A DNA stretch of 64,000 nucleotides from Stigmatella erecta. GTDB taxonomy: Bacteria; Myxococcota; Myxococcia; Myxococcales; Myxococcaceae. This document shows positions 1 through 7,878 of this stretch, in pieces. The stretch lies in assembly GCF_900111745.1 (NCBI RefSeq), contig NZ_FOIJ01000022.1, forward strand, positions 1-64,000, given 5' to 3'. Numbering within the stretch: position 1 is the first letter of the stretch; each line of letters starts with the position of its first letter. Under the pieces are notes generated by a model, which worked only from the letters and a program-made list of their open reading frames with translations, was not told where the DNA came from and did not search any database. A program made the translations under genes and the position numbers.

Positions 1-495
1 GCCGGGCTGGCCGGGGCCGGGCTCGATGCCGCCTCCATGCTCGGCATGATGGCGCCGCAGCTGATGGCGCCCGCGATGGACCCCTACGCGGCCGCAGGCC
101 TGGGCCAGGGCGCGCCCATGATGGATCCGTACGCCATGGACCCGTACGCCGCCGGTGGCCTGCCCCCGGAGCTGGCCGGTGCGCCCATGATGGATCCGTA
201 CGCCGCGGGCCTGCCCCCGGAGCTGGCCGGTGCGCCCATGATGGACCCGTACGCGGCCGGGGCCCCGGCCCCCACCGCGGGCGGCTTCGGCGGCCCCGCC
301 GTGGACGGCAGCGGCCAGTCCGGCTCGGGCCTGAGCGCCCTGCTGGACACGGTAGCCAACGCCGTCTCCACCGTGACCCAGGTGGCCCAGGCCGTGACGA
401 ACCTCGTGGACCAGGCCAGCGGCGCGAACCCCCTGCCCTCGCTGGCCAAGACCGTCGCCGAGGCCGTGAAGGCCCCGCAGACGCCGGAGTTCTGA
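1..495 (+). CDS. Repeat-rich Met/Pro/Gly/Ala protein, 5'-partial
   Basis: The frame is open to the first base of the window, so the true N-terminus lies upstream and only the last 164 residues are visible. The first half is low complexity, built on a 17-residue unit (GLPPELAGAPMMDPYAA) with shorter MDPYA variants. The second half is an Ala/Val/Thr-rich stretch that could form an amphipathic helix (around TVANAVSTV and TQVAQAVTNLV), ending at a Pro-rich tail. No catalytic motif or membrane segment is visible. I do not recognise a family; a structural or surface-associated role is only a guess. It converges on the metalloprotease gene 121 bases downstream. Confidence 0.6.
   Translation, partial: AGLAGAGLDAASMLGMMAPQLMAPAMDPYAAAGLGQGAPMMDPYAMDPYAAGGLPPELAGAPMMDPYAAGLPPELAGAPMMDPYAAGAPAPTAGGFGGPAVDGSGQSGSGLSALLDTVANAVSTVTQVAQAVTNLVDQASGANPLPSLAKTVAEAVKAPQTPEF
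109..262 (+). repeat. 51-bp in-frame tandem repeat in the first gene
   Basis: A 51-bp unit coding for 17 residues (GLPPELAGAPMMDPYAA) occurs twice almost identically, with copies beginning near 160 and 211. It is preceded by a partial unit (APMMDPYA, MDPYAA). The DNA copies differ at only a few third positions, which suggests recent slippage or unequal crossing-over. Confidence 0.75.
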
Positions 496-616
496 GTCCC
501 GCGCGGTCTTTCCCTGATGGAGACGGGGGCCGCGCCGGAGTTCACCGCCGAAGGCTGCATCCCGTCTCCACTGCGGCTCCGCTGCCAGCGAACGGTGCGC
601 TGGCAGCACTGTTCGG

Positions 617-1366
617 TCATGTGACCTTCGAGCCGTACACTTCGACATCGACGAGGCGCCGGCCCTTCTTTGCCTGGGCCTGCCATTGCTTCTCGAAGCC
701 GAACCAGTCATCGCCCACCCACAAGGCCTGAGAGTAGGTGCCGGTGCGGAAGACGCCGGCGTAGCGGCGGGTCCTGCCGTCGAGCCACGTCTCCAGGTCA
801 ATCAGCCGCAGGTTCTTCTTCGCCAGCTCCTTCCACTTCGCTTCGAAGCCGTCCCAGTCGTCGCCCACCCACAGGGCCTGCTCGTCGGTGCCGGTGCGGA
901 AGACGCCAGCGTAGCGGCGGGTCTTGCCATCGAGCCACGTCTCCAGGTTGATCAGCCGCAGGTTCTTCTTCGCCAGCTCCTTCCACTTCGCTTCGAAGCC
1001 GTCCCAGTCGTCGCCCACCCACAGGGCTTGCTCATCGGTGCCGGTGCGGAAGACGCCAGCGTAGCGGCGGGTCTTGCCGTCGAGCCACGTCTCCAGGTCA
1101 ATCAGCCGCAGGTTCTTCTTCGCCAGCTCCTTCCACTTCGCTTCGAAGCCGTCCCAGTCGTCGCCCACCCACAGGGCCTGCTCGTCGGTGCCGGCCTCGA
1201 AGACGCCGGTGTAGCGTTGCTTCGAGTCGACGGCATACGTCTCGAAATCGACCAGGCGCAGGTTCTTCTTCGCCAGCTCCTTCCACTTCTTGTCGAAGCC
1301 ATCCCAGTCATCGCCGACCCACAACGCTTGCTCCTCACTGCTGTCGGAAAACACGCCGGCATACCG
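617..1366 (-). repeat. Five tandem 150-bp coding repeats
   Basis: The same landmark (GAAGCC-type sequence at the start of the GFEAKW coding block) recurs at 691, 841, 991, 1141 and 1291, an exact 150-bp period. The middle copies are almost identical in DNA, while the outer two have diverged. This pattern points to recent duplication or gene conversion in the centre of the array. Confidence 0.9.
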
Positions 1367-2188
1367 GACTCCGGCACTGGTCTCGATCAGGTGCTTGCGC
1401 GTCTTGTGATGGACGGTGGTGCGAATCACCTGCACCTGCTGCGGCGACACGGTCACTGGCGGATGGCACCTGTTGTAGTAGCTCATCAGGTTCAGGCGAT
1501 CCGGCTTGAACGTGATGCCTTCGATCTTGAAGCTCGCCGGGCCACCGCAGAGGTCGTTGCTCACGTTGGCCGTGTAATAAGCGACGCAGCAGTCAGGGGC
1601 GGTATCGGTCAGCAGGTCGCCGTCGAGTCCGTCCGCCCCCTGTTCCTTGACCAGCTCGATGACCTTCTCGACGCTGGTCGTCCCCCAGCCCGGATGCGTA
1701 TGGAACAGGCCGAAGTAATGACCGAACTCATGCGCAAGGACAGCGCCGGTCCCAGCGGTGCCGGCGAACCTCGAGGACTGGTTGGTGATCGCCACGAAGT
1801 CGATGTTCTCGTGCGGCAGCTTCGCCAGCGGCGGCTGCTTCTGGCCGGTGTCGGGGGGGTACGCGAACCAGTTGCTCGCGGACTTGTCTGGATCGGCGCC
1901 CCAACGCAGAAACACCGTGAACTGGCCACGAATCCCGGCCGCGACCTCGTTCGCCTCCTTCCACCACTCTGATTTGCCGCCGTTGCTGAGCCGGTTCAGC
2001 GAGGTGCTCTTGCGTGGATGCCAGTCCTTTACCGGATCGAAGGTAAAACGCAGGTTTGCCTGCTCGAAAATATCGTTGACGGTTTCGAGCGCGCTCGCGA
2101 AAGCCTGAGGTGTGACGCTGCAGGAACGGGAGCCGTCGTCATCGGACAAGGGAATCGCATGGATGCGAATTGTATAGGTGACAGCCAT
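617..2188 (-). CDS. Metzincin-type metalloprotease with five C-terminal 50-residue repeats
   Basis: A 523-residue protein with a zinc-protease motif HEFGHYFGLFH (HExxHxxGxxH, about residues 153-163) and a likely Met-turn in LNLMSYY near residue 235, an arrangement seen in M43 (pappalysin-like) and related metzincins. From about residue 275 to the end there are five 50-residue repeats with the core YAGVFRTGTDEQALWVGDDW, resembling the bacterial tandem repeat found in polyglycine hydrolases. They probably form a substrate- or surface-binding array. The ATG at 2188 has a strong GAGGAG site; an upstream in-frame extension to 2332 lacks one. No signal peptide is seen at either start, which is odd for a predicted extracellular protease. 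Substrate unknown. Confidence 0.85.
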   Translation of the reverse strand: MAVTYTIRIHAIPLSDDDGSRSCSVTPQAFASALETVNDIFEQANLRFTFDPVKDWHPRKSTSLNRLSNGGKSEWWKEANEVAAGIRGQFTVFLRWGADPDKSASNWFAYPPDTGQKQPPLAKLPHENIDFVAITNQSSRFAGTAGTGAVLAHEFGHYFGLFHTHPGWGTTSVEKVIELVKEQGADGLDGDLLTDTAPDCCVAYYTANVSNDLCGGPASFKIEGITFKPDRLNLMSYYNRCHPPVTVSPQQVQVIRTTVHHKTRKHLIETSAGVRYAGVFSDSSEEQALWVGDDWDGFDKKWKELAKKNLRLVDFETYAVDSKQRYTGVFEAGTDEQALWVGDDWDGFEAKWKELAKKNLRLIDLETWLDGKTRRYAGVFRTGTDEQALWVGDDWDGFEAKWKELAKKNLRLINLETWLDGKTRRYAGVFRTGTDEQALWVGDDWDGFEAKWKELAKKNLRLIDLETWLDGRTRRYAGVFRTGTYSQALWVGDDWFGFEKQWQAQAKKGRRLVDVEVYGSKVT

Positions 2189-2441
2189 GGTTCTGCTCCT
2201 CGTTCCTGCGCCGGCACGCAGGGATGGCGCGAACACCGCCGTGCCCGTGGTGCTCTCGATGCGGCAGGTGCCGCCGTGGAGAGAACAAACCTGGCTGCGC
2301 GGGCAGTCCCGGCACCATCCATCCTGAGACAATGGGTGGGCGGAAGGGCGGCTTGAACAGGCGTATCCCCCCGAGTCCGCTCATGCAGGCGCAAACCTGC
2401 TAATTTCCCGGCCGGTCTCGCCACGCGGCACAGGAGAAACG

Positions 2442-3662
2442 ATGAGCGCAAGCGACGGTATCGATCTGACGAGCGAGAGCTTCTTCGCCAATCCCTTCCC
2501 CACGTTCGAGCGGTTGCGCACCCAGCAGCCTGTCTACTTCTTCGAGCCCTACCAGTCCTTCATCCTCACGCGGGGTGCCGACATCGAGGCGGTCACCAAG
2601 AGTCCGTGTTTCTCCTCGCGGCGCGCGAACGAGATGCTCGGGGGGCTCGGGCTGCTGGGAGAGGACGAGACGTCGAAGAAGATGCTCGCCACCTGGTCAC
2701 GGCTCGTCTTCTTCCAGGATCCTCCCCGCCACACGCTGCTGCGCCAGCTCGTCATGAAGGGCTTCACGCCGACGGTGCTCGAGCGCTTCCGCCCCCAGCT
2801 CGCCTCGCTCGTGGAGCGGGCCCTGGAGAAGGGACGGCGCCAGGGGGAGATGGACGTCGTCGCGGACTTCGCGGAGCCCATCGCCATCAATGCCATCGCC
2901 GAGCTGTTCGCGCTTCCCGAGGCGGACCGGCCGCAGTTCATGCGCTGGTCGAAAGACCTGCTCAAGCCCGCGGGCGTGGGGGTCGGCACGGACGAGGCGA
3001 GGACCTCCGTGCGGCGGACCTCCAACGACATGGTGGCTTACCTGACGGACCTCGTCGAGAAGCGCCGTGCGGCCCCTGGCGAGGATCTCGTCAGCCAGCT
3101 CATCGCGGGGGAGGAGGGCAATGCCCAGCTCGCGGGCGAGGCCGTCATCCAGTCCTTCCAGATGATCGGCGCGGGCTTCGTCACGTCGACGAACCAGCTC
3201 ACCAACACGGTCCTCGCGCTCCTCAAGCACCCCGAGCCGCTGCGCGCGTTGCGGCAGGACCCGGGCCTCACCCGGGGCGCCATCGAGGAGAGCTTGCGCC
3301 ATGAGCCGGCCATCCTGTCCATCAACCGGCTGTGCGTGGAGGACACGGAGCTGGGCGGCACCAGGATTCCCAAGGGGCGGTTCGTCTACGCGATGGCCGC
3401 CGCGGCCAACCGCGATCCCGCCGTGTTCCCCGATCCGGATCGCTTCGACATCACCCGGACGGCCAACCGCCATATGACCTTTGGGGTTGGCGCGCACTAC
3501 TGCCCCGGCGCCTCGCTCGTGCGTCTCGAGGTCGAGGAGGCCCTGCGCGCCCTGCTCACGCTTCCGCGCTGGGAACTCGCGGGAAAGCCCTTCGACTACC
3601 AGGGCTCCAACTTCCAGGATCGTGGGCCCAGCTCGCTGCACGTGCGCTTCCCGAGAGCCTGA
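2442..3662 (+). CDS. Cytochrome P450
   Basis: A bacterial soluble P450 of 406 residues, the usual class I length. The heme-ligand loop FGVGAHYCPG places the thiolate Cys at residue 354. The K-helix ExxR is ESLR at about 283-286, and the I-helix region is seen around AGFVTSTNQLTN. The ATG at 2442 follows AGGAG by about six bases. It heads a small set with an epimerase/dehydrogenase, a SnoaL-like protein and an FAD monooxygenase, so it probably hydroxylates or epoxidises a secondary metabolite or lipid. No dedicated ferredoxin gene is beside it. The substrate cannot be told from sequence. Confidence 0.95.
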   Translation: MSASDGIDLTSESFFANPFPTFERLRTQQPVYFFEPYQSFILTRGADIEAVTKSPCFSSRRANEMLGGLGLLGEDETSKKMLATWSRLVFFQDPPRHTLLRQLVMKGFTPTVLERFRPQLASLVERALEKGRRQGEMDVVADFAEPIAINAIAELFALPEADRPQFMRWSKDLLKPAGVGVGTDEARTSVRRTSNDMVAYLTDLVEKRRAAPGEDLVSQLIAGEEGNAQLAGEAVIQSFQMIGAGFVTSTNQLTNTVLALLKHPEPLRALRQDPGLTRGAIEESLRHEPAILSINRLCVEDTELGGTRIPKGRFVYAMAAAANRDPAVFPDPDRFDITRTANRHMTFGVGAHYCPGASLVRLEVEEALRALLTLPRWELAGKPFDYQGSNFQDRGPSSLHVRFPRA

Positions 3663-3743
3663 GTCACTGAAGGGGGTGCCCCTCGGCTCCCTCCCGTACT
3701 TCTCCAGCAGCACCTTCAGGCCCAACGCCTTCGCCTCCTCCGG

Positions 3744-4736
3744 TTATCCCAACAGACTCCTGGCGGGGCCGGCCCGGCGCAAGGCTTCGAGCCCCTGCGC
3801 GTGGGTCACCTGCCCCACGTAGCCCAGCTCCCGGCGGGCCTTGTCATCCTTCAACGTCACCTCGCGCCCCAGCAGATAGACCGCCAGGCGGAGGGCCGGC
3901 GCGCGCGCCCCCGGCACCAGGGCGCGCCAGAGGCCCTCGGTCAGGTGAGCCGCGGCCCGTGCGACCCCGAAGGAGATGTTGCCCACGTTGGCCTGGATGC
4001 CCTGGGTCTCCAGCAGTTGGGTGAGGAAGGCGCGCAGCTCGACCGGCGGTCCATCCGTGAGGAAATACACCTCCCCTCCCCGGCCGCGCTCGGCCGCCCG
4101 GAGCATGCCTTCACAGACATTGGCCACGTGGCAGGTGGAGGTCAGGTACCGCCCGCCATCCATCCAGCGGAAGCGTTTGGTTCGCACCGCCTCGATGAGC
4201 TGAGGCAGAAAGGCGGTGTCATCGGCCCCCCAGATGAAGCGGGGCCGCACCACCAGCGTGGTGAACCCGGGGGCATTGGCCTGGAGCACGAGCCGCTCGG
4301 CCTGGGCCTTGGTGGCGGGGTAGCCCGGCAAGGGCTTCTCGGGCAGCGGGCGGCTCTCGTCCACCTGGATGAGCGGGAGGCCGTCGGCGAGCACGGCCTC
4401 GGTGCTGACATGGACCACGCGCTGGACTCCGGCGGCGCGGGCGGCGGCGAGCACGGCCTCCGTGCCCAGCACGTTCACCCGGTGGAACTCAGCATCGGGC
4501 GCGCGGGCCGATGTGAGCGCGGCCGCATGGAAGAGGACATCACAGCCCGCCATGCCCTCGCGCAGCGCCTCCGGTTGATCCAGGCCGCCCCGCACGGGTT
4601 GGGCCCCCAGCGCCTGAACCTTCCGGGCCGCTTCCTCGCCGCGGATCAGCGCCCGCACGGTGTCCCCCCGGGCGGCCAGTGCGGAGAGCAGGTTCCGGCC
4701 CAGGTACCCCGAACCTCCCGTGACGAACGCGCGCAT
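3744..4736 (-). CDS. NAD(P)-dependent epimerase/dehydratase or 3-beta-HSD-like reductase
   Basis: An extended short-chain dehydrogenase of 330 residues. The N-terminal Rossmann motif is TGGSGYLG (residues 6-13), and the catalytic Tyr-Lys pair is seen in YPATK. Later motifs (VVRPRFIWG, YFLTDG) match the 3-beta-hydroxysteroid dehydrogenase/isomerase branch of the family. The ATG at 4736 is preceded by GAGAGGA; a GTG five codons upstream would overlap that site and is less likely. It is divergent from the SnoaL-like gene and lies between two oxygenase genes, so oxidation of a hydroxyl group on the same substrate as the P450 is plausible but inferred. Confidence 0.9.
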   Translation of the reverse strand: MRAFVTGGSGYLGRNLLSALAARGDTVRALIRGEEAARKVQALGAQPVRGGLDQPEALREGMAGCDVLFHAAALTSARAPDAEFHRVNVLGTEAVLAAARAAGVQRVVHVSTEAVLADGLPLIQVDESRPLPEKPLPGYPATKAQAERLVLQANAPGFTTLVVRPRFIWGADDTAFLPQLIEAVRTKRFRWMDGGRYLTSTCHVANVCEGMLRAAERGRGGEVYFLTDGPPVELRAFLTQLLETQGIQANVGNISFGVARAAAHLTEGLWRALVPGARAPALRLAVYLLGREVTLKDDKARRELGYVGQVTHAQGLEALRRAGPARSLLG

Positions 4737-4846
4737 GCCCTTTCCTCTCACTTGAGCGCGCGTTGCAACGCGCCCTGCCTGTAGACTCGGGCGGGGGCCC
4801 CGGACACCCGGGCTTTCGCCCCCATCCCAGAACAGAGGAGCCTAGC

Positions 4847-5236
4847 TTGAACGAGGCCGAGCGTCGCGCGGTGGAAACGGTTGAGAACGCCCAGCGGGCC
4901 ATGGAGCGCGGAGACATCCCCGGGTTCCTGGCGCACTTCGCCGAGGATGGCATGGTGAATGACCCCTTGGCCCCCGCAGTGGTGGGCCGGGCGGGCCTCG
5001 AGCAGTGGCTGCAGGGGCTGCTGGCGGTCTGCTCCAAGGTGGAGATGTTGGAATTGAAGCCGTTTGCCTCGGGGCGGAACGTGGCCGTGAAGGTCACCCT
5101 CCGGCTGGTGGGGCGCAACGGCCGGACGGCCACCGCCGAGGCCATTGACGTTTTCGAATTGGACGAGAGCTTCCGGATCCAGAAGATGACCGCGTACTGG
5201 GATCCTGCGCCCGCCATGCAAGCCCTGATGGGCTAA
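4847..5236 (+). CDS. SnoaL-like / NTF2-fold protein
   Basis: A 129-residue protein with the features of the NTF2-like (SnoaL, ketosteroid isomerase) fold: an N-terminal helix with ERGDIPGFLAHFAEDG, a central hydrophobic core, and a C-terminal strand with KMTAYWDP. Members are small cyclases, isomerases or binding proteins. The best start is a TTG at 4847, seven bases after GAGGAG; an upstream ATG at 4763 would add an unlikely Pro-rich leader. It is followed 25 bases later by the FAD monooxygenase, so the two are probably co-transcribed. Confidence 0.8.
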   Translation: MNEAERRAVETVENAQRAMERGDIPGFLAHFAEDGMVNDPLAPAVVGRAGLEQWLQGLLAVCSKVEMLELKPFASGRNVAVKVTLRLVGRNGRTATAEAIDVFELDESFRIQKMTAYWDPAPAMQALMG

Positions 5237-5261
5237 ACCGGGCGCAAGGGGCATCCACACC

Positions 5262-6641
5262 ATGACGATGAACACCGGCGCTTTTCCACGTTCCCAGCGG
5301 GCCGCCGTCATTGGCGGGGGCATGGCGGGCCTGCTGGCCGCGCACGTGCTGGCAGAGCACTTCGAGCACGTGGTGCTCATCGACCGGGACGAGTTTCCCA
5401 CCGCCCCGGAGCCCCGGGTGGGCGTGCCCCAGGCCCGGCACGCCCACCTGTTGCTCACCCGCGGCAGGAAGCTGCTTGAAGAGATCTTCCCCGGCCTGAC
5501 GGCGGAGCTCACCGCGGCGGGGGCGTGGCCGGTGGACGTGACGAAGGACTTCGTCTTGCACAACCTGGGCTACGCGATGCCCCAAGTGGCCTCCCAGGGC
5601 CAACTGCAGACGCTGACGTTGAGCCGGGACCTGCTGGAGTGGGCGGTCCGCCGCCGCCTGAATCCGAAGATCTCCTTCCAGACGGGGTACGCGGTGGAGT
5701 CCCTGGTGCACGATGCCGCCACCTCGCGCGTCATCGGCCTGCGCGCGGTGCGCAACAAGCCCTCGGCGGACGGGCAGCGGGAGGCCCTGGAGCTGCCCGC
5801 GGACCTGGTGGTGGATGCCAGCGGACGGGGCTCGCTGGCGCCCCGGTGGCTGGAGACGCTGGGCTATGGCGCGCCCCGGGAGACGGTCGTCAACCCGTTC
5901 GCGGGCTACGCCACGCGCTGGTACCAACTGTCCCCGCGCACCTCCTGGCACACGCTGGTGGTTCACGAGCGCCGCACGGGCACGATTCTCCGGGTGGAGA
6001 AGGACCTGGGCATCGTGACGCTGGTGGGCACAGGCAAGGACTACCCGCCCACGGACGAGGCGGGCTTCCTGGAGTTTGCCCGGAGCCTCTCGCTGCCGGA
6101 GTTTCACGAGACGCTCCTCAAGTCGGAGCCGCTCTCCCCCATTCACGGCTTCCGGAAGACGGAGAACCGGCTGCGTCACTATGAGAGCCTCGAGCGCTGG
6201 CCCGAGGGCTTCCTCGTGCTGGGCGATGCGGCGTGTACGTTCAACCCCGCCTATGGCCAGGGGATGACGCTCAGCGCCAGCACCGCCCTGCGGCTCAAGG
6301 ACTGCCTGAAGCAGCAGAAGCGCGATGCCTCGGGCATCGCGCTGAAGGGCCTGGGACAGCGCTTCCAGCGGCTGCTGGCCAAGGACTTCCGGCTGCCGTG
6401 GCTGATGGCCACCAGCGAGGATGCCCGCGTGCCCGAGGTGACAGGCGCGCAGGTGACCGCCTTCAGCAAGGTCGCCCAGCGGTACATGGACGAGGTGGTG
6501 GCGCTCGCGGCCCAGCGGCCCGAGGTCTACATCGCCTTCTTCTCCGTCATCCACATGGTGAGCCCTCCCGAGCGCCTGTTTCACCCCAGCATCCTGCTGC
6601 GGGTGCTCCCCCGCATGTTCCGGGAGAAACGGGAGGGGTAG
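5262..6641 (+). CDS. FAD-dependent monooxygenase/oxidoreductase
   Basis: A 459-residue flavoprotein of the geranylgeranyl-reductase/squalene-epoxidase/PHBH-like fold. The ADP-binding motif VIGGGMAGLLAA sits near residues 17-28, and the second FAD motif GDAACTFNPAYGQGMT (Gly-Asp plus substrate-side loop) is near residue 325. The length fits single-component flavin hydroxylases. The start at 5262 has only a weak AAGGGG site. With the P450, reductase and SnoaL-like protein it forms a four-gene oxidative set. A halogenase is less likely, because the usual WxWxIP motif is not seen. Confidence 0.9.
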   Translation: MTMNTGAFPRSQRAAVIGGGMAGLLAAHVLAEHFEHVVLIDRDEFPTAPEPRVGVPQARHAHLLLTRGRKLLEEIFPGLTAELTAAGAWPVDVTKDFVLHNLGYAMPQVASQGQLQTLTLSRDLLEWAVRRRLNPKISFQTGYAVESLVHDAATSRVIGLRAVRNKPSADGQREALELPADLVVDASGRGSLAPRWLETLGYGAPRETVVNPFAGYATRWYQLSPRTSWHTLVVHERRTGTILRVEKDLGIVTLVGTGKDYPPTDEAGFLEFARSLSLPEFHETLLKSEPLSPIHGFRKTENRLRHYESLERWPEGFLVLGDAACTFNPAYGQGMTLSASTALRLKDCLKQQKRDASGIALKGLGQRFQRLLAKDFRLPWLMATSEDARVPEVTGAQVTAFSKVAQRYMDEVVALAAQRPEVYIAFFSVIHMVSPPERLFHPSILLRVLPRMFREKREG

Positions 6642-6647
6642 CCGCCT

Positions 6648-7130
6648 TCAGGGGGAACGTCCCGGAGACAGGGCGAAGCGCTGCCGGACACGCCCGGCGG
6701 CCTCGCCCATCCCCTCCTTCTCGAAGCGGTGTGCGGCCCAGGCGGCGGCCTGCTCCAAGCGGGGCGCCGTGTAATACGGGAAGGGAGGCGGCTTGAGGCG
6801 AAAGCCCAGGTTCAGCATCCACCGGAGCAAGCGCGTATCGAAGGCATAGGCAATGCCGAGCAGCCGCTCCCGGAGCAGCGTCTCGTGCCGTGCCATCCAA
6901 TCGTCCTGCAGCTTGCGCTGGGGAGCCGGGGGAACCGTGCCGCGAACCCTGTCCACGAGGGTGAGGTGCCGCTCTCCCCGGAGGAGATAGCGCTCCCGCG
7001 TCTCGAGCATCTCCTCGAACTGGCGGGGCGACAGGGGCCCTTCGAGCCGGATGAGGAGCAGCGGCCAGAGCGAGTCATCAAAGACACAGGCAGCGGAAGG
7101 CTCAGGAGGCATGAAGCGAGTGTCTATCAT
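6648..7130 (-). CDS. Small STAS/SpoIIAA-like myxobacterial protein
   Basis: A 160-residue soluble protein. The N-terminal part (SLWPLLLIRLEGPLSPRQF, then RERYLLRG and LTLVDRVRGT) has the strand-helix rhythm of SpoIIAA/STAS-like domains common in myxobacteria. The C-terminal half is helical and Arg/Trp-rich. No catalytic motif is visible. The ATG at 7130 is the first sensible start; the longer frame upstream runs through the DoxX gene on the other strand and is an artefact. It converges on the FAD monooxygenase with a six-base gap and is divergent from the DoxX gene. Function unknown. Confidence 0.7.
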   Translation of the reverse strand: MIDTRFMPPEPSAACVFDDSLWPLLLIRLEGPLSPRQFEEMLETRERYLLRGERHLTLVDRVRGTVPPAPQRKLQDDWMARHETLLRERLLGIAYAFDTRLLRWMLNLGFRLKPPPFPYYTAPRLEQAAAWAAHRFEKEGMGEAAGRVRQRFALSPGRSP

Positions 7131-7217
7131 GGACGTCCGCTTGAGCAGGGCCTCCCCGCCCTGATAGGCACGAGGGAGGCGCGGTCCTTCGCGGGCCCCG
7201 GATAGGAGTTCCCCTGC

Positions 7218-7637
7218 ATGGGAATCATGGCCCCCGTGGGCCGAGCACTGTTCTCGGCCCTGTTCATCTTCGCTGGCTTCGACCAGTTCCGCCGGTTCGG
7301 CGAGGTGACCGCGCTGGCCCGCAGCCTGAATGTGCCCATGCCCGAGGTGACCACCGCCGTCACCAGCTTCATCTTCCTGGCCGGTGGAATCTGTGTGCTG
7401 CTGGGGGTGCTGGCACGGGTCAGCGCGACGCTGCTCGCGATCTTGACCCTCTACGCGGCCGTGGAGGTGCATCCTTTCTGGAAGCACGAAGGCGAGGAAG
7501 CCGTGCAGAAGCGGGTCCACTTCATGAAGGACATGAGCATCGCGGGCGCGGGACTGTTGCTCGCGCACCTGGGGCCGGGGGCCTACAGCCTGAGAAGAAA
7601 CCGCTCCCGGAATCAGGGCCTCAAGCTCGGGCCCTGA
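7218..7637 (+). CDS. DoxX-family membrane protein
   Basis: A 139-residue inner-membrane protein with four predicted transmembrane segments (near residues 5-22, 45-65, 66-85 and 107-125). The first is followed by FAGFDQFRRFGEV, typical of DoxX/DoxD-like proteins. These are linked in various bacteria to quinone or thiosulfate redox chemistry and to oxidative-stress complexes, but the role here is not defined. The ATG follows AGGAG by about ten bases. There is no obvious operon partner; the next gene starts 241 bases later. Confidence 0.85.
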   Translation: MGIMAPVGRALFSALFIFAGFDQFRRFGEVTALARSLNVPMPEVTTAVTSFIFLAGGICVLLGVLARVSATLLAILTLYAAVEVHPFWKHEGEEAVQKRVHFMKDMSIAGAGLLLAHLGPGAYSLRRNRSRNQGLKLGP

Positions 7638-7720
7638 AAGGCCATGGGTTGTTCTCGCGCAGGTTCCTGCGACATCCGTGCAACAGGGCGGACGTGGTGA
7701 GCGCTCGGTCTGGGCTCGGC

Positions 7721-7786
7721 CTAAACCTCCTCGAACCTCGTGCCGGTGGCCCCTATGCGATCCAATGCGTCCTTGATCTCCCCGGA
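7721..7786 (-). pseudogene. Relic of the 3' end of an Imm11 immunity gene
   Basis: Read on the minus strand, these 66 bases encode SGEIKDALDR then IGATGTRFEEV and a stop. The intact Imm11 protein at 9246-9806 ends SGEIKDALDR, MAATGTRFEEV, stop. By direct comparison 57 of 66 bases and 19 of 21 residues match. The similarity ends abruptly upstream of the first Ser, and no start or other domain survives. It is a scar of a second toxin-immunity locus in inverted orientation, just before the toxin gene. Confidence 0.8.
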
Positions 7787-7878
7787 CAGAGGTGAAGCAC
7801 GGGCGCCACCCGGCGGCTCCTCCTCTTCTCCGTGGCTGCCCTCTCCCCTGATCACCTCCTCGCACGAAGGGGTGACGC

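Noticed and set aside
617-1366. Possible CRISPR or intergenic repeat array
   Set aside because: The 150-bp repeats are continuous, in frame, and code for a 50-residue protein repeat; there are no spacers.
2442-6641. A full natural-product biosynthetic cluster
   Set aside because: No PKS, NRPS, terpene synthase or other core enzyme is present, so only a small tailoring set is claimed.
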